Below are positions 38,863 through 51,529 of a stretch of DNA of 64,000 bases, piece after piece. The stretch's first letter is position 1. Every line of letters begins with the position of its first letter. A program made the position numbers and the translations under genes. The DNA is from Eleginops maclovinus (Eukaryota > Chordata > Actinopteri > Perciformes > Eleginopidae): the NCBI RefSeq assembly GCF_036324505.1, contig NC_086370.1, forward strand, positions 24,082,565 to 24,146,564, given 5' to 3'. The notes beneath the pieces were generated by a model. The model ran no database searches, had not been told where the DNA came from, and saw nothing but the letters and a program-made list of their open reading frames with translations.

Positions 38863-41309
38863 TCAGGTCTTACAGTCAAACTCCAGAGTCTTGGTCTCGT
38901 TCTTCCAGGGGACGACCCAGACCACAGCGTGACACTCAAACGTCTGGAAACACAACAGGAAGTTCATTCTTCACAGGGGAGGAGCTAAAGCAGACAGATG
39001 TTTATACAGCTGTTAGGGTTTATGTCCTTTATTCAGATCAGTCTAAAGAAAACATGTGGGTCTCACCTGATCCAGTCTCACTCTGTGGGTCTCACCTGAT
39101 CCAGTCTCACTCTGTGGGTCTCACCTGATCCAGTCTCACTCTGTGGGTCTCACCTGATCCAGTCTCACTCTGTGGGTCTCACCTGATCCAGTCTAACTCT
39201 GTGGGTCTCACCTGATCCAGTCTCACTCTGTGGGTCTCACCTGATCCAGTCTCACTCTGTGGGTCTCACCTGATCCAGTCTAACTCTGTGGGTCTCACCT
39301 GATCCAGTCTAACTCTGTGGGTCTCACCTGATCCAGTCTAACTCTGTGGGTCTCACCTGATCCAGTCTAACTCTGTGGGTCTCACCTGATCCAGTCTAAC
39401 TCTGTGGGTCTCACCTGATCCAGTCTCACTCTGTGGGTCTCACCTGATCCAGTCTAACTCTGTGGGTCTCACCTGATCCAGTCTAACTCTGTGGGTCTCA
39501 CCTGATCCAGTCTAACTCTGTGGGTCTCACCTGATCCAGTCTAACTCTGTGGGTCTCACCTGCTGCAGCCGTCCTTCAGGCTGGAGGTCACACCTGGACA
39601 GATCCTTGTTGTGGTTCCGTTTACGGCACAGCGTTCTGGAAATCTCCAAATCCACGATGTACCGGACTCCCTTCACCACCTGAGACACACAAGGGGCCAG
39701 AACCTCAACAGAGAAACCGGACCAGCACATCAGAACCATAGACTGCATAAAGACCAGTACATCCAGACCAGGGCCGGTTACACTGTCATCCTGCTTGTTC
39801 CAGAGACTAGGGGCAGGTACGGAGACTAGGGGCCGGTACAGAGGCTAGGGGTTGGTACAGAGACTAGGGGCCGGTCCAGAGACTAGGGGCCGGTCCAGAG
39901 ACTAGGGGCTGGTACAGAGACTAGGGGCCGGTCCAGAAACTAGGGGCCAGTTTAGAGACTAGGGGCTGATAAAGCATCAGCTCAATGAAAGGTAATCAAC
40001 ACTATGCTAATAATGCTAACGTGTTAGCGAAGTAAATACTTAGACCACACCCACTAAATGGACTGGAAGTGGAAGTCATGTCACCTGTTTGGCGTACCTG
40101 CCGCTGCGCCCGGATAATGGCGGACGGTTTGAAGAGGAAGGCATCGTTTGATTGGTCATTGAAGTGGCCAGCGGCGGTGAGGACGACCCGCCTCAGGCCG
40201 CCGTCCGTCCTGCTGACGTCGCTCAAAGAGCCAGGCATTGAGCCGCCGTCCACCAGCCCCCCCCCTGGACAGGAAGTGGAAACCACAGGTACTTTTTTTG
40301 ATAATAATTTCATAATTTGATAATACTGTGTACTTTTACTCTACAGTTCAGAGGTCAGTGGTGTACTTCTTGTACTCTACATTATTTAATCCCTGTAGTT
40401 GCTAGGCAGATCTGGATTAATGAATATAATCCCCCTTAAATCAGACTGTAGTTCACCTGCAGTAAATCCAGCAGCTACCCTGCAGTATACAAAGCCATTC
40501 AAAGTAGCTGCACCTTTACCAGCTCTGAGAACACTTTAATGATCAGTCATTATAAAACATATCAGAGATATTATTCTGAAATGGACCAATCTGCGGTATA
40601 GAGACGTCAGGAGGGACTTCCTTTATCCGTAGCTACCTGAACCGTGCTGCTGCTGGAGGTATTATGGGGTTCAGCAGAGGAGGAAGAACTGTTGACATCA
40701 TGGTGTTCAGTGAAGGCTAGCTACTAATGCTAACATAGACTAGCATTAGCATTAGCATCGTTTTGAGTCCCAAAGGGTTTCATTAAGCCCCACATTTAAC
40801 ATGCTGAGTTTAAAATGAAACAGGAAGTCCCTGAAGACGTTACTAAATGAGTCAGAAACAAACCCTCAACCTTCCCTGAGGGAAACTCCGAGGTGATACA
40901 GTTTAATCGGCTGGAAATTAGATGCAGTCTGCAATAGGGAGGGACCTACAATCAGCTCTCTGCAGCTCAGGATCTGGTTCTCCTTCTGTCTGCATTAAGA
41001 TACTTAAACCCAGAACCCTTAAACTCTTGAGACCTGATCCTCTGTGGAACCAGCAGAGACGTCTGTCTTCATCCTGCAGCTTTAAGGAACCCAAACACTA
41101 AGGCAGGAAGAGTCTGTACTTCCTGATCCCTGACACCCCAGTCCCAACCTGAAGACAGGCCCAGAGATGAAGCCCAGATCGGGTTCTGGGTCCTGCCATG
41201 GACCCTCACCCAGCATCTCTACAAACATGAATCATTAAGAGGAACCATGAGGAGTTTTACCCAGATCAGCGAGCAGCCAGGCGAGCAGCAGTGTCTTCAC
41301 TCCCATCAT
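38863..41309 (-). CDS. cst7: Type 2 cystatin, cystatin F-like
   Basis: Secreted or lysosomal inhibitor of papain-like cysteine proteases (cathepsins). Four exons on the minus strand: 41309-41261, 40264-40098, 39679-39560, 38943-38863 (phases 1, 0, 0), giving 138 residues. The start MMGVKTLLLAWLLADLG is a signal peptide. The three inhibitory elements are visible: a glycine-rich N-terminal trunk (GGGLVDGG), the first loop QVVKG, and the second loop VVPW. Four cysteines fit the two cystatin disulfides (CRKRNHNKDLSRC and FEC...FDC). FLFK, QVVKG and the place beside apmap match mammalian cystatin F, whose gene also neighbours APMAP, better than cystatin C. Intron 3 is filled by a 29-bp array. AATAAA lies just downstream. 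Confidence 0.85.
39055..39558. repeat. 29-bp minisatellite in cystatin intron 3
   Basis: About 17 units of TCTGTGGGTCTCACCTGATC plus CAGTCTAAC (or CAGTCTCAC). The array ends exactly where the exon 3 donor begins: the last GGTCTCACCTG includes the donor on the minus strand. Confidence 0.95.
39800..39968. repeat. 20-bp minisatellite in cystatin intron 2
   Basis: Imperfect units of AGACTAGGGGCCGGTACAG, about eight. Confidence 0.88.
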
Positions 41310-41799
41310 GCACTCTGTTTCCTGGGGTGTGCTTCCTCTGCTTGTGAGCACACTTCCTCAAAAGAAGACTCAGTTTCCCAGCATGCACTGCAGCTCAGTA
41401 CCAGCTGACGGTGATGAAAGGTCTAACTGAAAGATCTCACCATGAGGTGCTGTCCTTTGTCCCCTCAGGGACAGCAGATACGTCTCTGAACAAGGCTCAA
41501 AGTTTGTGAAGAATTCAGAAGAAATGAGGAATATATTTCATACTTCTGTTCCTGAAGGATTCCCCTCGCATGTTTTTATTGATGCAATGACCTGAATACT
41601 TATCATGATACAGATCAATAAAATCACAGAAAAACATGCAAATCCAGAGCAAACACCAGGAATGTATGCTTTCATTTCTCTGAATCTCCAGGAGTACATG
41701 TTGCTGCTCTTTGTTTACACCTGATGATTACCATGAAGCTGTAAACATCCTCCTGTGGCTTCTGAGAAACTTCTCCTTCATACCCAGACTGCAGAGGCC

Positions 41800-42290
41800 G
41801 ACAGAGAGGATCAGATACAGGAAGAAACTCATGCAGAAACATCTGCAGCAGCTCTTCAACATCTGCAGCAGCTCTTCAACATCTGCAGCAGCTCTTCAAC
41901 ATCTGCAGCAGCTCTTCAACATCTGCAACAGCTCTTCAACATCTGCAGCAGCTCTTCAACATCTGCAGCAGCTCTTCAACATCTGCAGCAGCTCTTCAAC
42001 ATCTGCAGCAGCTCTTCAACATCTGCAGCAGCTCTTCAACATCTGCAGCAGCTCTTCAACATCTGCAGCAGCTCTTCAACATCTGCAACAGCTCTTCAAC
42101 ATCTGCAACAGCTCTTCAACATCTGCAGCAGCTCTTCAACATCTGCAGCAGCTCTTCAACATCTGCAGCAGCTCTTCAACATCTGCAGCAGCTCTTCAAC
42201 ATCTGCAGCAGCTCTTCAACATCTGCAGCATCTAGAGAACATTCAGCAGCGTTTACTAAAAGCTGCAGAAAGCAAACGAGAAGCAGTCGC
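41800..42290. repeat. 20-bp minisatellite grown from the founder repeat
   Basis: About 20 units of ACATCTGCAGCAGCTCTTCA between founder-like flanks (GAGGATCAGATACAGGAAG on the left; CATCTAGAGAACATTCAGCA on the right). Confidence 0.92.
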
Positions 42291-42379
42291 TGACAAAAAG
42301 GGAAATGATGAGAAAAGAAAATGTTGGCGACAAAATAAAAAACTTGACAAAAAAGCTTCATGATCCTGAACGTCCCCCA

Positions 42380-43130
42380 GCACTCCAGTTCCAGCTGTGT
42401 GCGTCTCTCTTTAGTGTCCCCTGGTCTCCAGCTATGTGCTTCTCTCTTTAGTGTCCCCTGGTCTCTTGCTGTGTGCGTCTCTCTTTAGTGTTCCCTGGTC
42501 TCCAGCTGTGTGCGTCTCTCTTTAGTGTCCCCTGGTCTCCAGCTGTGTGCGTCTCTCTTTAGTGTCCCCTGGTCTCCAGCTGTGTGCGTCTCTCTTTAGT
42601 GTCCCCTGGTCTCCAGCTGTGTGCGTCTCTCTTTAGTGTCCCCTGGTCTCCAGCTGTGTGCGTCTCTCTTTAGTGTCCCCTGGTCTCCAGCTGTGTGCGT
42701 CGCTCTTTAGTGTCCCCTGGTCTCCAGCTGTGTGCGTCTCTCTTTAGTGTCCCCTGGTCTCCAGCTGTGTGCGTCTCTCTTTAGTGTCCCCTGGTCTCCA
42801 GCTGTGTGCGTCTCTCTTTAGTGTCCCCTGGTCTCCAGCTGTGTGCGTCTCTCTTTAGTGTCCCCTGGTCTCCAGCTGTGTGCGTCTCTCTTTAGTGTCC
42901 CCTGGTCTCCAGCTGTGTGCGTCTCTCTTTAGTGTCCCCTGGTCTCCAGCTGTGTGCGTCTCTCTTTAGTGTCCCCTGGTCTCCAGCTGTGTGCGTCTCT
43001 CTTTAGTGTCCCCTGGTCTCCAGCTGTGTGCGTCTCTCTTTAGTGTCCCCTGGTCTCCAGCTGTGTGCGTCTCTCTTTAGTGTCCCCTGGTCTCCAGCTG
43101 TGTGTGTCTCTCTTTAGTGTCCCCTGGTCT
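42380..43130. repeat. 37-bp minisatellite
   Basis: About 20 units of TCTCCAGCTGTGTGCGTCTC plus TCTTTAGTGTCCCCTGG. It is contiguous with the inverted founder copy at 43130-43265, whose end contains the same CCCCTGGTCTCC sequence. Confidence 0.94.
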
Positions 43131-43265
43131 CCGTTGTGTTGGAGCTTCTTGCAGCTTTCAGTAAACTGCTCATGTTTCCTCTGCTGAATGTTCTCTAGAT
43201 GCTGCATGTGTTTCTGTATCTGCTCCTCCTGAGGGTCTCGTTGCAGAGCGTCTGTCAGCTGCCGT
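43130..43265 (-). repeat. Founder repeat, least rearranged copy
   Basis: Minus strand reads a glutamine/glutamate-rich helix (EEQIQKHMQHLENIQQRKHE, then QFTESCKKLQ). Pieces of it are the units of the arrays at 19.4 kb, 41.8 kb and 42.4 kb. It may derive from a coiled-coil coding sequence; the source gene is unknown. Confidence 0.75.
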
Positions 43266-43608
43266 ACCAAATATTTAGTTACAAACAGACATTAATATAG
43301 CAGCCCGAGCATAAACGGGTTTTAAAAAACCTGAAAATCATCTTAAGAACATGAGAAGACCTCAGAGGGAGGGACTCTCCTCCAGTTCGCCTCCACTTCC
43401 ATTGGTGGGAGGTCTGGACTGGGAGGTCTGGACTGGGAGGTCTGGACTGGGGAGGGACTGCATAGCAGTAGCACAAGCGGGAAGGAAAGATGGCCGCCCT
43501 CAGGAAAGTTCTTAGCATGTCCTCTGAATGTTCCGATGGCGAGGGATTCCGACCTTGGGGGAGCTCCAGTAGAGATCTCCCACTAAGAACCCCCCCCCCC
43601 CGATGAAG

Positions 43609-46600
43609 TCACCAGTGGTGGTTCTTGGAGAGGTAGGCGATGAGCGCCACAGCGACACCCACGTACAGCCCCGTCCCGATGGTGATGGCGAGGACGGCAA
43701 GGAAGAGGGCGCGCCGCGAGCTGGAGGCAGCCGCGTGGAAGTCCCCGAGAGAGGAAGCCTTGGTGGTCTGAAACAGACAGACGTCAGAGAGACGGACATC
43801 AGAGAGACGGACGACAGAGAGACGGACATCAGAGAGACGGACGACAGAGAGACGGACATCAGAGAGACGGACGACAGAGAGACGGACGACAGAGAGACGG
43901 GCGACAGAGAGACGGGCGACAGAGAGACGGACGACAGAGAGACGGACGACAGAGAGACGGACATCAGAGAGATGGACGACAGAGAGACGGACATCAGAGA
44001 GACGGACATCAGAGAGACGGACGACAGAGAGACGGACGACAGAGAGACGGACATCAGAGAGACGGACATCAGAGAGACGGACGACAGAGAGACGGACATC
44101 AGAGAGACGGACGACAGTGAGACGGGCGACAGAGAGACGGACATCAGAGAGACGGACGACAGAGAGACGGACATCAGAGAGACGGACATCAGAGAGACGG
44201 ACGACAGAGAGACGGACTCAGAGAGACGGACGACAGAGAGACGGACATCAGAGAGACGGACGACAGTGAGACGGGCGACAGAGAGACGGGCGACAGAGAG
44301 ACGGCGACAGAGAGACGGACGACAGAGAGACGACCAGAGAGAGACGACGACAGAGAGACGGACATCAGAGAGACGACGACAGAGAGACGGACATCAGAGA
44401 GGACGGACGACAGAGAGACGGACATCAGAGAGACGGACATCAGAGAGACTGACATCAGAGAGACGGACATCAGAGAGACGGACGACAGAGAGACGGACAT
44501 CAGAGAGACGGACGACAGAGAGACGGACATCAGAGAGAACGGACGACAGTGAGACGGACCTCAGAGAGACGACACAGAGAGACGACGACAGAGAGACGGA
44601 CCTCAGAGAGACGGACGACAGTGAGACGACCTCAGAGAGACGGACAACAGAGAGACGGACGTCAGAGAGACGGACGTCAGAGAGACGGGCGACAGAGAGA
44701 CGGGCGACAGAGAGACGGACATCAGAGAGACGGACGACAGAGAGAGACGGGCGACAGAGACGGACATCAGAGAGATGGACGTCAGAGAGACATACGTCAA
44801 AGACAGAGAGACCGACCGAGGGACATCAGAGACGGACGTCAGAGAGGGACATCAGAGAGACGGACGTCAAAGACAGAGAGACGGACATCAGAGAGGGACA
44901 TCAGAGAGACGGACGTCAAAGACAGAGAGACGGACATCAGAGAGGGACATCAGAGAGACGGACGTCAGAGACAGAGAGACGGACATCAGAGAGGGACATC
45001 AGAGAGGGACATCAGAGAGACTGACGTCAGACAGAGAGACAGACAGACGGACGTCAGAGACAGAGAGACGGACAGACGGACATCAGAGAGGGACATCAGA
45101 GAGACGGACGTCAGAGAGACAGACGTCAAAGACAGAGAGACGGACATCAGAGAGGGACATCAGAGAGACGGACGTCAAAGACAGAGAGACGGACATCAGA
45201 GAGGGACATCAGAGAGACGGACATCAGAGAGGGACATCAGAGAGACGGACGTCAGAGAGGGACATCAGAGAGGGACATCAGGGAGACTGACGTCAGAGAC
45301 AGAGAGGGACATCAGAGAGACGGACGTCAAAGACAGAGAGACGGACATCAGAGAGGGACATCAGAGAGGGACATCAGAGAGACTGACGTCAGAGACAGAG
45401 AGACAGACAGACGGACGTCAGAGACAGAGAGACGGACAGACGGACATCAGAGAGGGACATCAGAGAGACGGACGTCAAAGACAGAGAGACGGACATCAGA
45501 GATGGACATCAGAGAGGGACATCAGAGAGATGGACGTCAGAGACAGAGAGACGGACAGACGGACATCAGAGAGACTGACCGAGGGACATCAGAGACGGAC
45601 GTCAGAGAGGGACATCAGAGAGGGACATCAGAGAGACGGACGTCAAAGACAGAGACGGACATCAGAGAGGGACATCAGAGAGGGACATCAGAGAGACGGA
45701 CGTCAAAGACAGAGAGACGGACATCAGAGAGGGACATCAGAGAGACGGGACGTCAGAGACAGAGAGACGGACAGACGGACATCAGAGAGACTGACGTCAG
45801 TGACAGAGAGACGGACAGATGGACATCAGAGAGGGACATCAGAGAGACGGACGTCAAAGACAGAGAGACGGACATCAGAGACGGACATCAGAGAGGGGAC
45901 ATCAGAGAGACGGACGTCAGAGACAGAGAGACGGACAGACGGACATCAGAGAGACTGACCGAGGGACATCGGAGACGGACATCAGAGAAGGAAATCAGAG
46001 AGGGACATCAGAGAGACGGACGTCAAAGACAGAGGGACGGACATCAGAGAGGGACATCAGAGAGGGACATCAGAGAGACGGACGTCAAAGACAGAGAGAC
46101 GGACATCAGAGAGGGACATCAGAGAGACGGACGTCAGAGACAGAAAGACGGACATCAGAGAGACTGACGTCAGAGACAGAGAGACGGACAGACGGACGTC
46201 AGAGAGGGACATCAGAGAGACTGACGTCAGAGACAGAGAGACGGACAGATGGACATAAGAGAGACTGACGTCAGAGACAGAGAGACGGACAGACGGGACA
46301 TCAGAGAGACTGACGTCAGAGACAGAGAGACGGACAGACGGACGTCAGAGACAGAGATCTACAAAGACAAATGGTCTAATTCTTGGAAAGTAAAAGATGA
46401 AATGTGTAAATATTTTAAGAAAATTAGAAATATCTGAATATCCTCAAACAGATCCTGGAATATGCAGTTATTGTTTGAGTGTTAATTAAAGAGTAGCATA
46501 TCATGCTCGGTGAGGTCAACAACAACAACAACAACAACAACAGAAGAAGAAGAAGAAGAAATGACATTAAAGCAGAGCATCCGTCGCCCGGGGGATCAGA

Positions 46601-46976
46601 TCTAATGAGTCATAACAGGAGGCACAACATCCCATAATATCAGCAGCATCAGGTTCACCAGGAGGAGATTCACAGACCGTGTGCACAGGAAACACAGAGC
46701 CTCCCGGCTACAACAACAACAACAACAAGGGCCAGTAAATCAGAAACAGGAAAATGTGTTTGGCCGGTGGTGCGTTCAGAGTCCCGTAAGTCTGAGCTCT
46801 TCGTGAGCCTGTGAATAGATGTCTGCTTAACGAGCTCGTTACCGGGGACAGACGCTGTCATCATCGAGATGCAATCACTGTCCACCAATCAGACGCCTCA
46901 GCGCTGGCTTCAGGGGGCGGGGCCTCCTGTCATAATGCTCTGTTGTTTATTTAATCTGAATTACTTCATTTCTTCT

Positions 46977-47007
<31 letters not shown>

Positions 47008-47115
47008 ACTTTGTGAAGTTACTGTGAGTACTTTATATACATTTTAAGGGTTATTAAATGTTATGTATCAACACAAACACAACAACAGCCCCACACTTAC
47101 TGCTGAGGAAAGTTT

Positions 47116-47186
<71 letters not shown>

Positions 47187-48516
47187 CTGTCTGTCTGTCT
47201 CACCTCGTGCGACAGGTAGAAGGCGGCGATGCCGAGCGGGCAGAAGCAGCAGAGCATGGAGAACACGCTGAGCCCCAGGTGGTCTCTGCGGGGCATCAGC
47301 AGGAAGGCGTCCTCGCTCTCTGATTCGCTGGAGTTATCGCTCTGACACACACAGGCCTGTTTACATACAGTGTGGGGACTCTTCGTTTACTTTACTACGG
47401 TTACTAATTCACTCCAGCCATCAAAGTGGATTTAATAAAGCTCTTTCCTCCTAACTGCTGCTGTTCTTCACTGTAGTCAGTGCATGTAAATGGTCTGCAA
47501 AGACTATAACCCCTTTGTACCCTCCAGAGGGAGTTTCTCTCCCGTTTAAATTAAGACCTCTGACTTTTTTTCTCAAAATGTGGAATTTATTCTAAAATTC
47601 ACAAAATAGAGATTTTTCTGAAAAAATCTGAATTCTACTAAAACTCATCATCGTGAGATTTTCAAGTAAAACAACGTCCTTCCTGTATGGAATCAGTTTG
47701 GAACGCTCCAACACATGGTACTTGATAGGCTAAGGGGCGGGACCTCTCTAAGCGGTTGACCAACCACAACAGAGGAGACTGGGCTCTGGTTTCCGACAGA
47801 GGGTGAGCAGAGGGGCAGGGATTCTGAGCGTCTGCTATGTGATCCTCATCATGTCTTCAGCAGTTATCTGTCTGGGATCACGGAGCAGATTACCGGCGGA
47901 CTCTAGAGACCCTCAGCTAATTGTTGTAAAGCGACTGGCTGTTAGAGATGCAGGTCTGATCTCATCCTGCAGGACCTCTGAAGCAGGGATTCTGGCCTCT
48001 GCAGACCATTCACATGCACTAACAACTATAGAACACACTACAGGAGAGGGAGAGGGCCTCTTTAAATAGCGTCCCTCCCCTCCTCTGACAGATATGTGCT
48101 CTGTGATTCGCTCTCACACTGAAACTGAAAAGTGAAGTCACCTCCAGCTCCTGGAGCTCCTCGTCCTCCTCCACGTCGTTCGCCAGCGACTGAATCCTCA
48201 CGTCCTCTCCGGAGATGTCCAGGAACATCAGCGCCTCCCTATTGGAGGAGGCGTCGGCGGCCAGCCCCTCGATGAAGGTGGTCTCGCAGCAGTCGCCTCC
48301 CACTTCCTCCCCCCACGCCTTCAGCAGGAGGCCGGGAGACCCCGCCTGATGGGGCAGGAGAGCGCTGGGGTTCAGGATCTGAGGAGGAAACCCAAACTCC
48401 AGCCTACTGTTGACGACACCATTCTGTCCGTCTGCTGCAGCTCCTCCTCTCGGGGGGGCGCTTCCCAGGTCAGAAAACTGAGCTTCCTCTCCTCCTCCCT
48501 CCATCATCCTCCTCAT
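43609..48516 (-). CDS. syndig1: Synapse differentiation-inducing gene 1 protein
   Basis: CD225/dispanin-family membrane protein; mammalian SYNDIG1 binds AMPA receptors and promotes excitatory synapse development. Coding exons on the minus strand: 48516-48142, 47341-47204 and 43767-43609, all phase 0, about 223 residues. The first carries [17 protein letters not shown] and an acidic stretch ([11 protein letters not shown]). The second begins [20 protein letters not shown] and has the conserved [20 protein letters not shown] intramembrane segment. The third has [20 protein letters not shown], a transmembrane helix and the end AYLSKNHHW. The central and C-terminal parts match the family very closely. 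The N-terminus is shorter than the human 258-residue protein and the chosen Met is tentative: an upstream exon could add residues. Confidence 0.92.
43770..46360. repeat. 2.6-kb satellite in the last syndig1 intron
   Basis: Units near 15 bp (ACGGACATCAGAGAG, ACGGACGACAGAGAG) on the left pass into longer composites with GTCAAAGACAGAGAGACGG and GGGACATCAGAG on the right. Open frames reading Arg-Glu-Thr-Asp repeats are by-products. Confidence 0.97.
46361..47116. other. syndig1 intron sequence without recognised gene
   Basis: Contains short (CAA)n, (GAA)n and (TTG)n runs (46517-46560, 46709-46729, 46976-47006) and otherwise unique sequence. Confidence 0.6.
47117..47184 (+). repeat. (GT)n microsatellite in syndig1 intron
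   Basis: Pure GT run 20 bp from the exon 47204-47341 donor side, followed by CTGT repeats. Confidence 0.95.
47690..48070. repeat. Dispersed repeat related to the MITE interior
   Basis: TTGATAGGCTAAGGGGCGGG and AAGCGGTTGACCAACCACAA recur in inverted form at 37645-37705. The end GGGCCTCTTTAAAT resembles the MITE terminus loosely. Confidence 0.5.
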
Positions 48517-48814
48517 CCTCCTCCTCCTCTTCCTCCTCGTCTCTCAGACAGGTCAGAAGTCAGAGGTCACACATCGCAGGTCGAGCCCTCCTGTAAAGCA
48601 GATCATTGAGAGGGTCTCCAGAGGAACAGCTGTCTGTCTGAGCGGACCGTGTTTAAGATCTTAATGAAGAGGTTCCACTCTTTTACAGCTGCAGCTATAA
48701 TTACTGAATATGACATTAATTAGTATTATTATTCAATGTTCGACTCCCTGTGAAGCCCTGAGCTGCAGTTCTTGTATGAAAGTTGCGATCAAGATTGATA
48801 TAATGTTATATGTA

Positions 48815-50409
48815 CAGTGGGGCAAAACAGTATTTAGTCAGCCACCAATTGTGCAAGTTCTCCCATTTCAAAAGATGAGAGAGGCCTGTAATTTGATCAT
48901 AGGTACACCTCAACTATGAGAGACAGAATGGGGGAAACAATCCAGGAAATCACATTGTAGGATTTTAATGAATTCATTTCAGATGATTGTGGAAAATAAG
49001 TATTTGGTCAATAACAAAAGTTCATCTCAATACTTTGTTATATACCCTTTGTTGGCAATGACAGAGGTCAAAGGTTTTCTGTAAGTCTTCACAAGGTTTC
49101 CACACTGTTGCTGGTTTTCTGGCCCATTCCTCCATGCAGATCTCCTCTAAAGCAGGGATGTTTTGGGGCTGTCGCTGGGCAACACGGACTTTCAACTCCG
49201 TCCAAAGATTTTCTATGGGGTTGAGATCTGGAGACTGGCTAGGCCACTCCAGGACCTTGAAATGCTTCTTACGAAGCCACTCCTTCGTTGCCCTGGCGGT
49301 GTGTTTGGGATCACTGTCATGCTGAAAGACCCAGCCACGCTTCATCTTCAGTGCCCTTGCTGATGGAAGGAGGTTTTCACTCAAAATCTCACGATACATG
49401 GCCCCATTCATTCTTTCCTTTACACGGATCAGTCGTCCTGGTCCCTTTGCAGAAGAACAGCCCCAAAGCATGATGTTTCCACCCTCATGCTTCACAGTAG
49501 CTATGGTGTTCTTTGGATGCAACTCTGCATTCTTTCTCCTCCAAACACGACCAGTTGAGTTTTTACCAAAAAGTTCTATTTTGGTTTCATCTGACCATAT
49601 GACATTCTCCCAGTCCTCTTCTGGATCATCCAAATGCCCTCTAGCAAACTTCAGACGGGCCTGGACATGTACTGGCTTAAGCAGGGGGACACGTCTGGAA
49701 CTGCAGGATTGAAGTCCCTGGCGGCGTAGTGTGTTACTGATGGTAGCCTCTGTTACTTTGGTCCCAGCTCTCTGCAGGTCATTCACTAGGTCCCCCCGTG
49801 TGGTTCTGGGATTTTTGCTCACCGTTCTTGTGATCATGTTGACCCCACGGGGTGAGATCTTGCGTGGAGCCCCAGATGGAGGGAGACTAGCAGTGGTCTT
49901 GTATGTCTTCCATTTTCTAATAATTGCTCCCACAGTTGATTTCTTCACACCAAGCTGCTTACCTATTGCAGATTCAGTTTTCCCAGCCTGGTGCAGGTCT
50001 ACAATTTAGTCTCTGGTCTCCTTTGACAGCTCTTTGGTCTTGGCCATAGTGGAGTTTGGAGTATGACTGTTTGAGGTTGTGGACAGGTGTCTTTTATACT
50101 GATAACCAGTTCAAAAAGGTGCCATTAATACAGGTAACGAGTGGAGGACAGAGGAGCCTCTTAAAGAAGAAGTTACAGGTCTGTGAGAGCCAGACATCTT
50201 GCTTGTTTGTAGGTGACCCAATACTTATTATACCGAGGAATTTACAATGAATTCATTAAAATCCTACAATGTGATTTCCTGGATTGTTTCCCCCATTCTG
50301 TCTCTCATAGTTGAAGTGTACCTATGATCAAATTACAGGCCTCTCTCATCTTTTGAAATGGGAGAACTTGCACAATTGGTGGCTGACTAAATACTGTTTT
50401 GCCCCACTG
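48815..50409 (-). mobile_element. Tc1-like DNA transposon, nearly intact
   Basis: 1595 bp flanked by TA (48813-48814, 50410-50411). Inverted repeats of roughly 200 bp begin CAGTGGGGCAAAACAGTATT at both ends and match almost perfectly. The minus strand carries the transposase. Inserted upstream of the syndig1 coding exons. Confidence 0.95.
49022..50047 (-). pseudogene. Tc1-like transposase with one early stop
   Basis: Starts at ATG 50047 and would be about 341 residues; codon 14 is TAA (near 50008), after which the frame is open to TGA 49022-49024. The helix-turn-helix region ([14 protein letters not shown], then [16 protein letters not shown]) and the catalytic triad motifs [20 protein letters not shown] and [11 protein letters not shown] (DD34E type) are all present. 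A single substitution seems to have silenced an otherwise full gene. Confidence 0.92.
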
Positions 50410-50696
50410 TATATAAATAGATTTATGCACTTATTGTTATTGTGCTAACTATCTAAAAACTGCTTCCTGCTGGTCTCGGTCTTGATCAGGAAATCCCGCA
50501 CATCAATAATAAAGCTGAGCTTCAAAGCTGCCTGGAGCACATGGACGCGCATATACACCTACGTGCACACGCATTCACACAAGCACGCACGGATATTTCC
50601 AGCACACACACATGCAGGTATGTCTGTGTAAACATGTGAAGCTGAATACCGACAGTGTCCCGGCTCTGACGTCATCCCGGTGACGCTATCACTCAC

Positions 50697-50935
50697 CTCC
50701 CCAAGGTGAGACATGAGAGCCTGCATCCATTCTATCAAAACATCCAGGCTTCACACCGACCCCTCCTCAGTCCTGCAGCCGCCCTGCCAGCGCTCTGAGC
50801 CGGGCACCGCAGCCGTGGAGTCCCAGTGTGGGTCCGGAGCTCCGAGAGAAGAAGCCGAGAGAGGCGAGAGGACGGCGGGAAGGTGTCCGTGCAACCGAGG
50901 AGCGGAGGATGGTTCTCCTGCAGAGAGAGGGGGAG
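50697..50935 (-). other. Possible 5' exon of syndig1
   Basis: On the minus strand GC-richer sequence ends at a strong donor (GGGGAG followed by GTGAGT, 50697/50696). It includes an ATG reading MDAGSHVSPWG, whose phase would fit the coding exon if an acceptor near 48545 is used. Exon start is unknown. This is an inference from splice signals only. Confidence 0.35.
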
Positions 50936-50956
50936 GCATGTGCACTGAATACTGGG

Positions 50957-50958
<2 letters not shown>

Positions 50959-51041
<83 letters not shown>

Positions 51042-51042
51042 C
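50959..51042 (+). repeat. (GT)n microsatellite
   Basis: GT run with one GCGT interruption. Confidence 0.95.
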
Positions 51043-51529
51043 AGCAGAGATGTTCCTCCCCATGGTCCTAAAGCCCCGCATGGAGTCAAAAACAAGAAGA
51101 AGTGTCTGCAGATTTCTTCTAAACTGTCTAACAGTTAGCATCACATGACTCATGTCAGACAGGACTCTCACACACATCCAAACAGTCATGTGGTGAGTGC
51201 ACACACTCTATCCTAAATATGAACCCAAATGTGTTATTCTAATCAACCTGGACATCAGGATGGTCTCCACAGTAACCTGCTGGCCCCCCTCCCTCTCAGT
51301 CCACAGAATAGTGCTGCCTTAAAGGGTCTACCCGGTGGGATAACCCCGACCCTGTGAACAGGATCAGGGGTCACCCTAAATTTTACAGTCTGACTTTATT
51401 TCTGGAAATTGAAACATTTTTGAAAATGTTCAGAGAACCGACTCTTCCTGACAACACAGACATTCTGATCATTTTCAGAAAATAAACATCTCAAAATAAT
51501 TTCCCACCTTGAATAAAGGATCTTTCTCT

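Noticed and set aside
43603..46437. Long open frames encoding Arg-Glu-Thr-Asp repeats
   Set aside because: They follow the satellite in a syndig1 intron and switch frames with unit changes; they are repeat artefacts.
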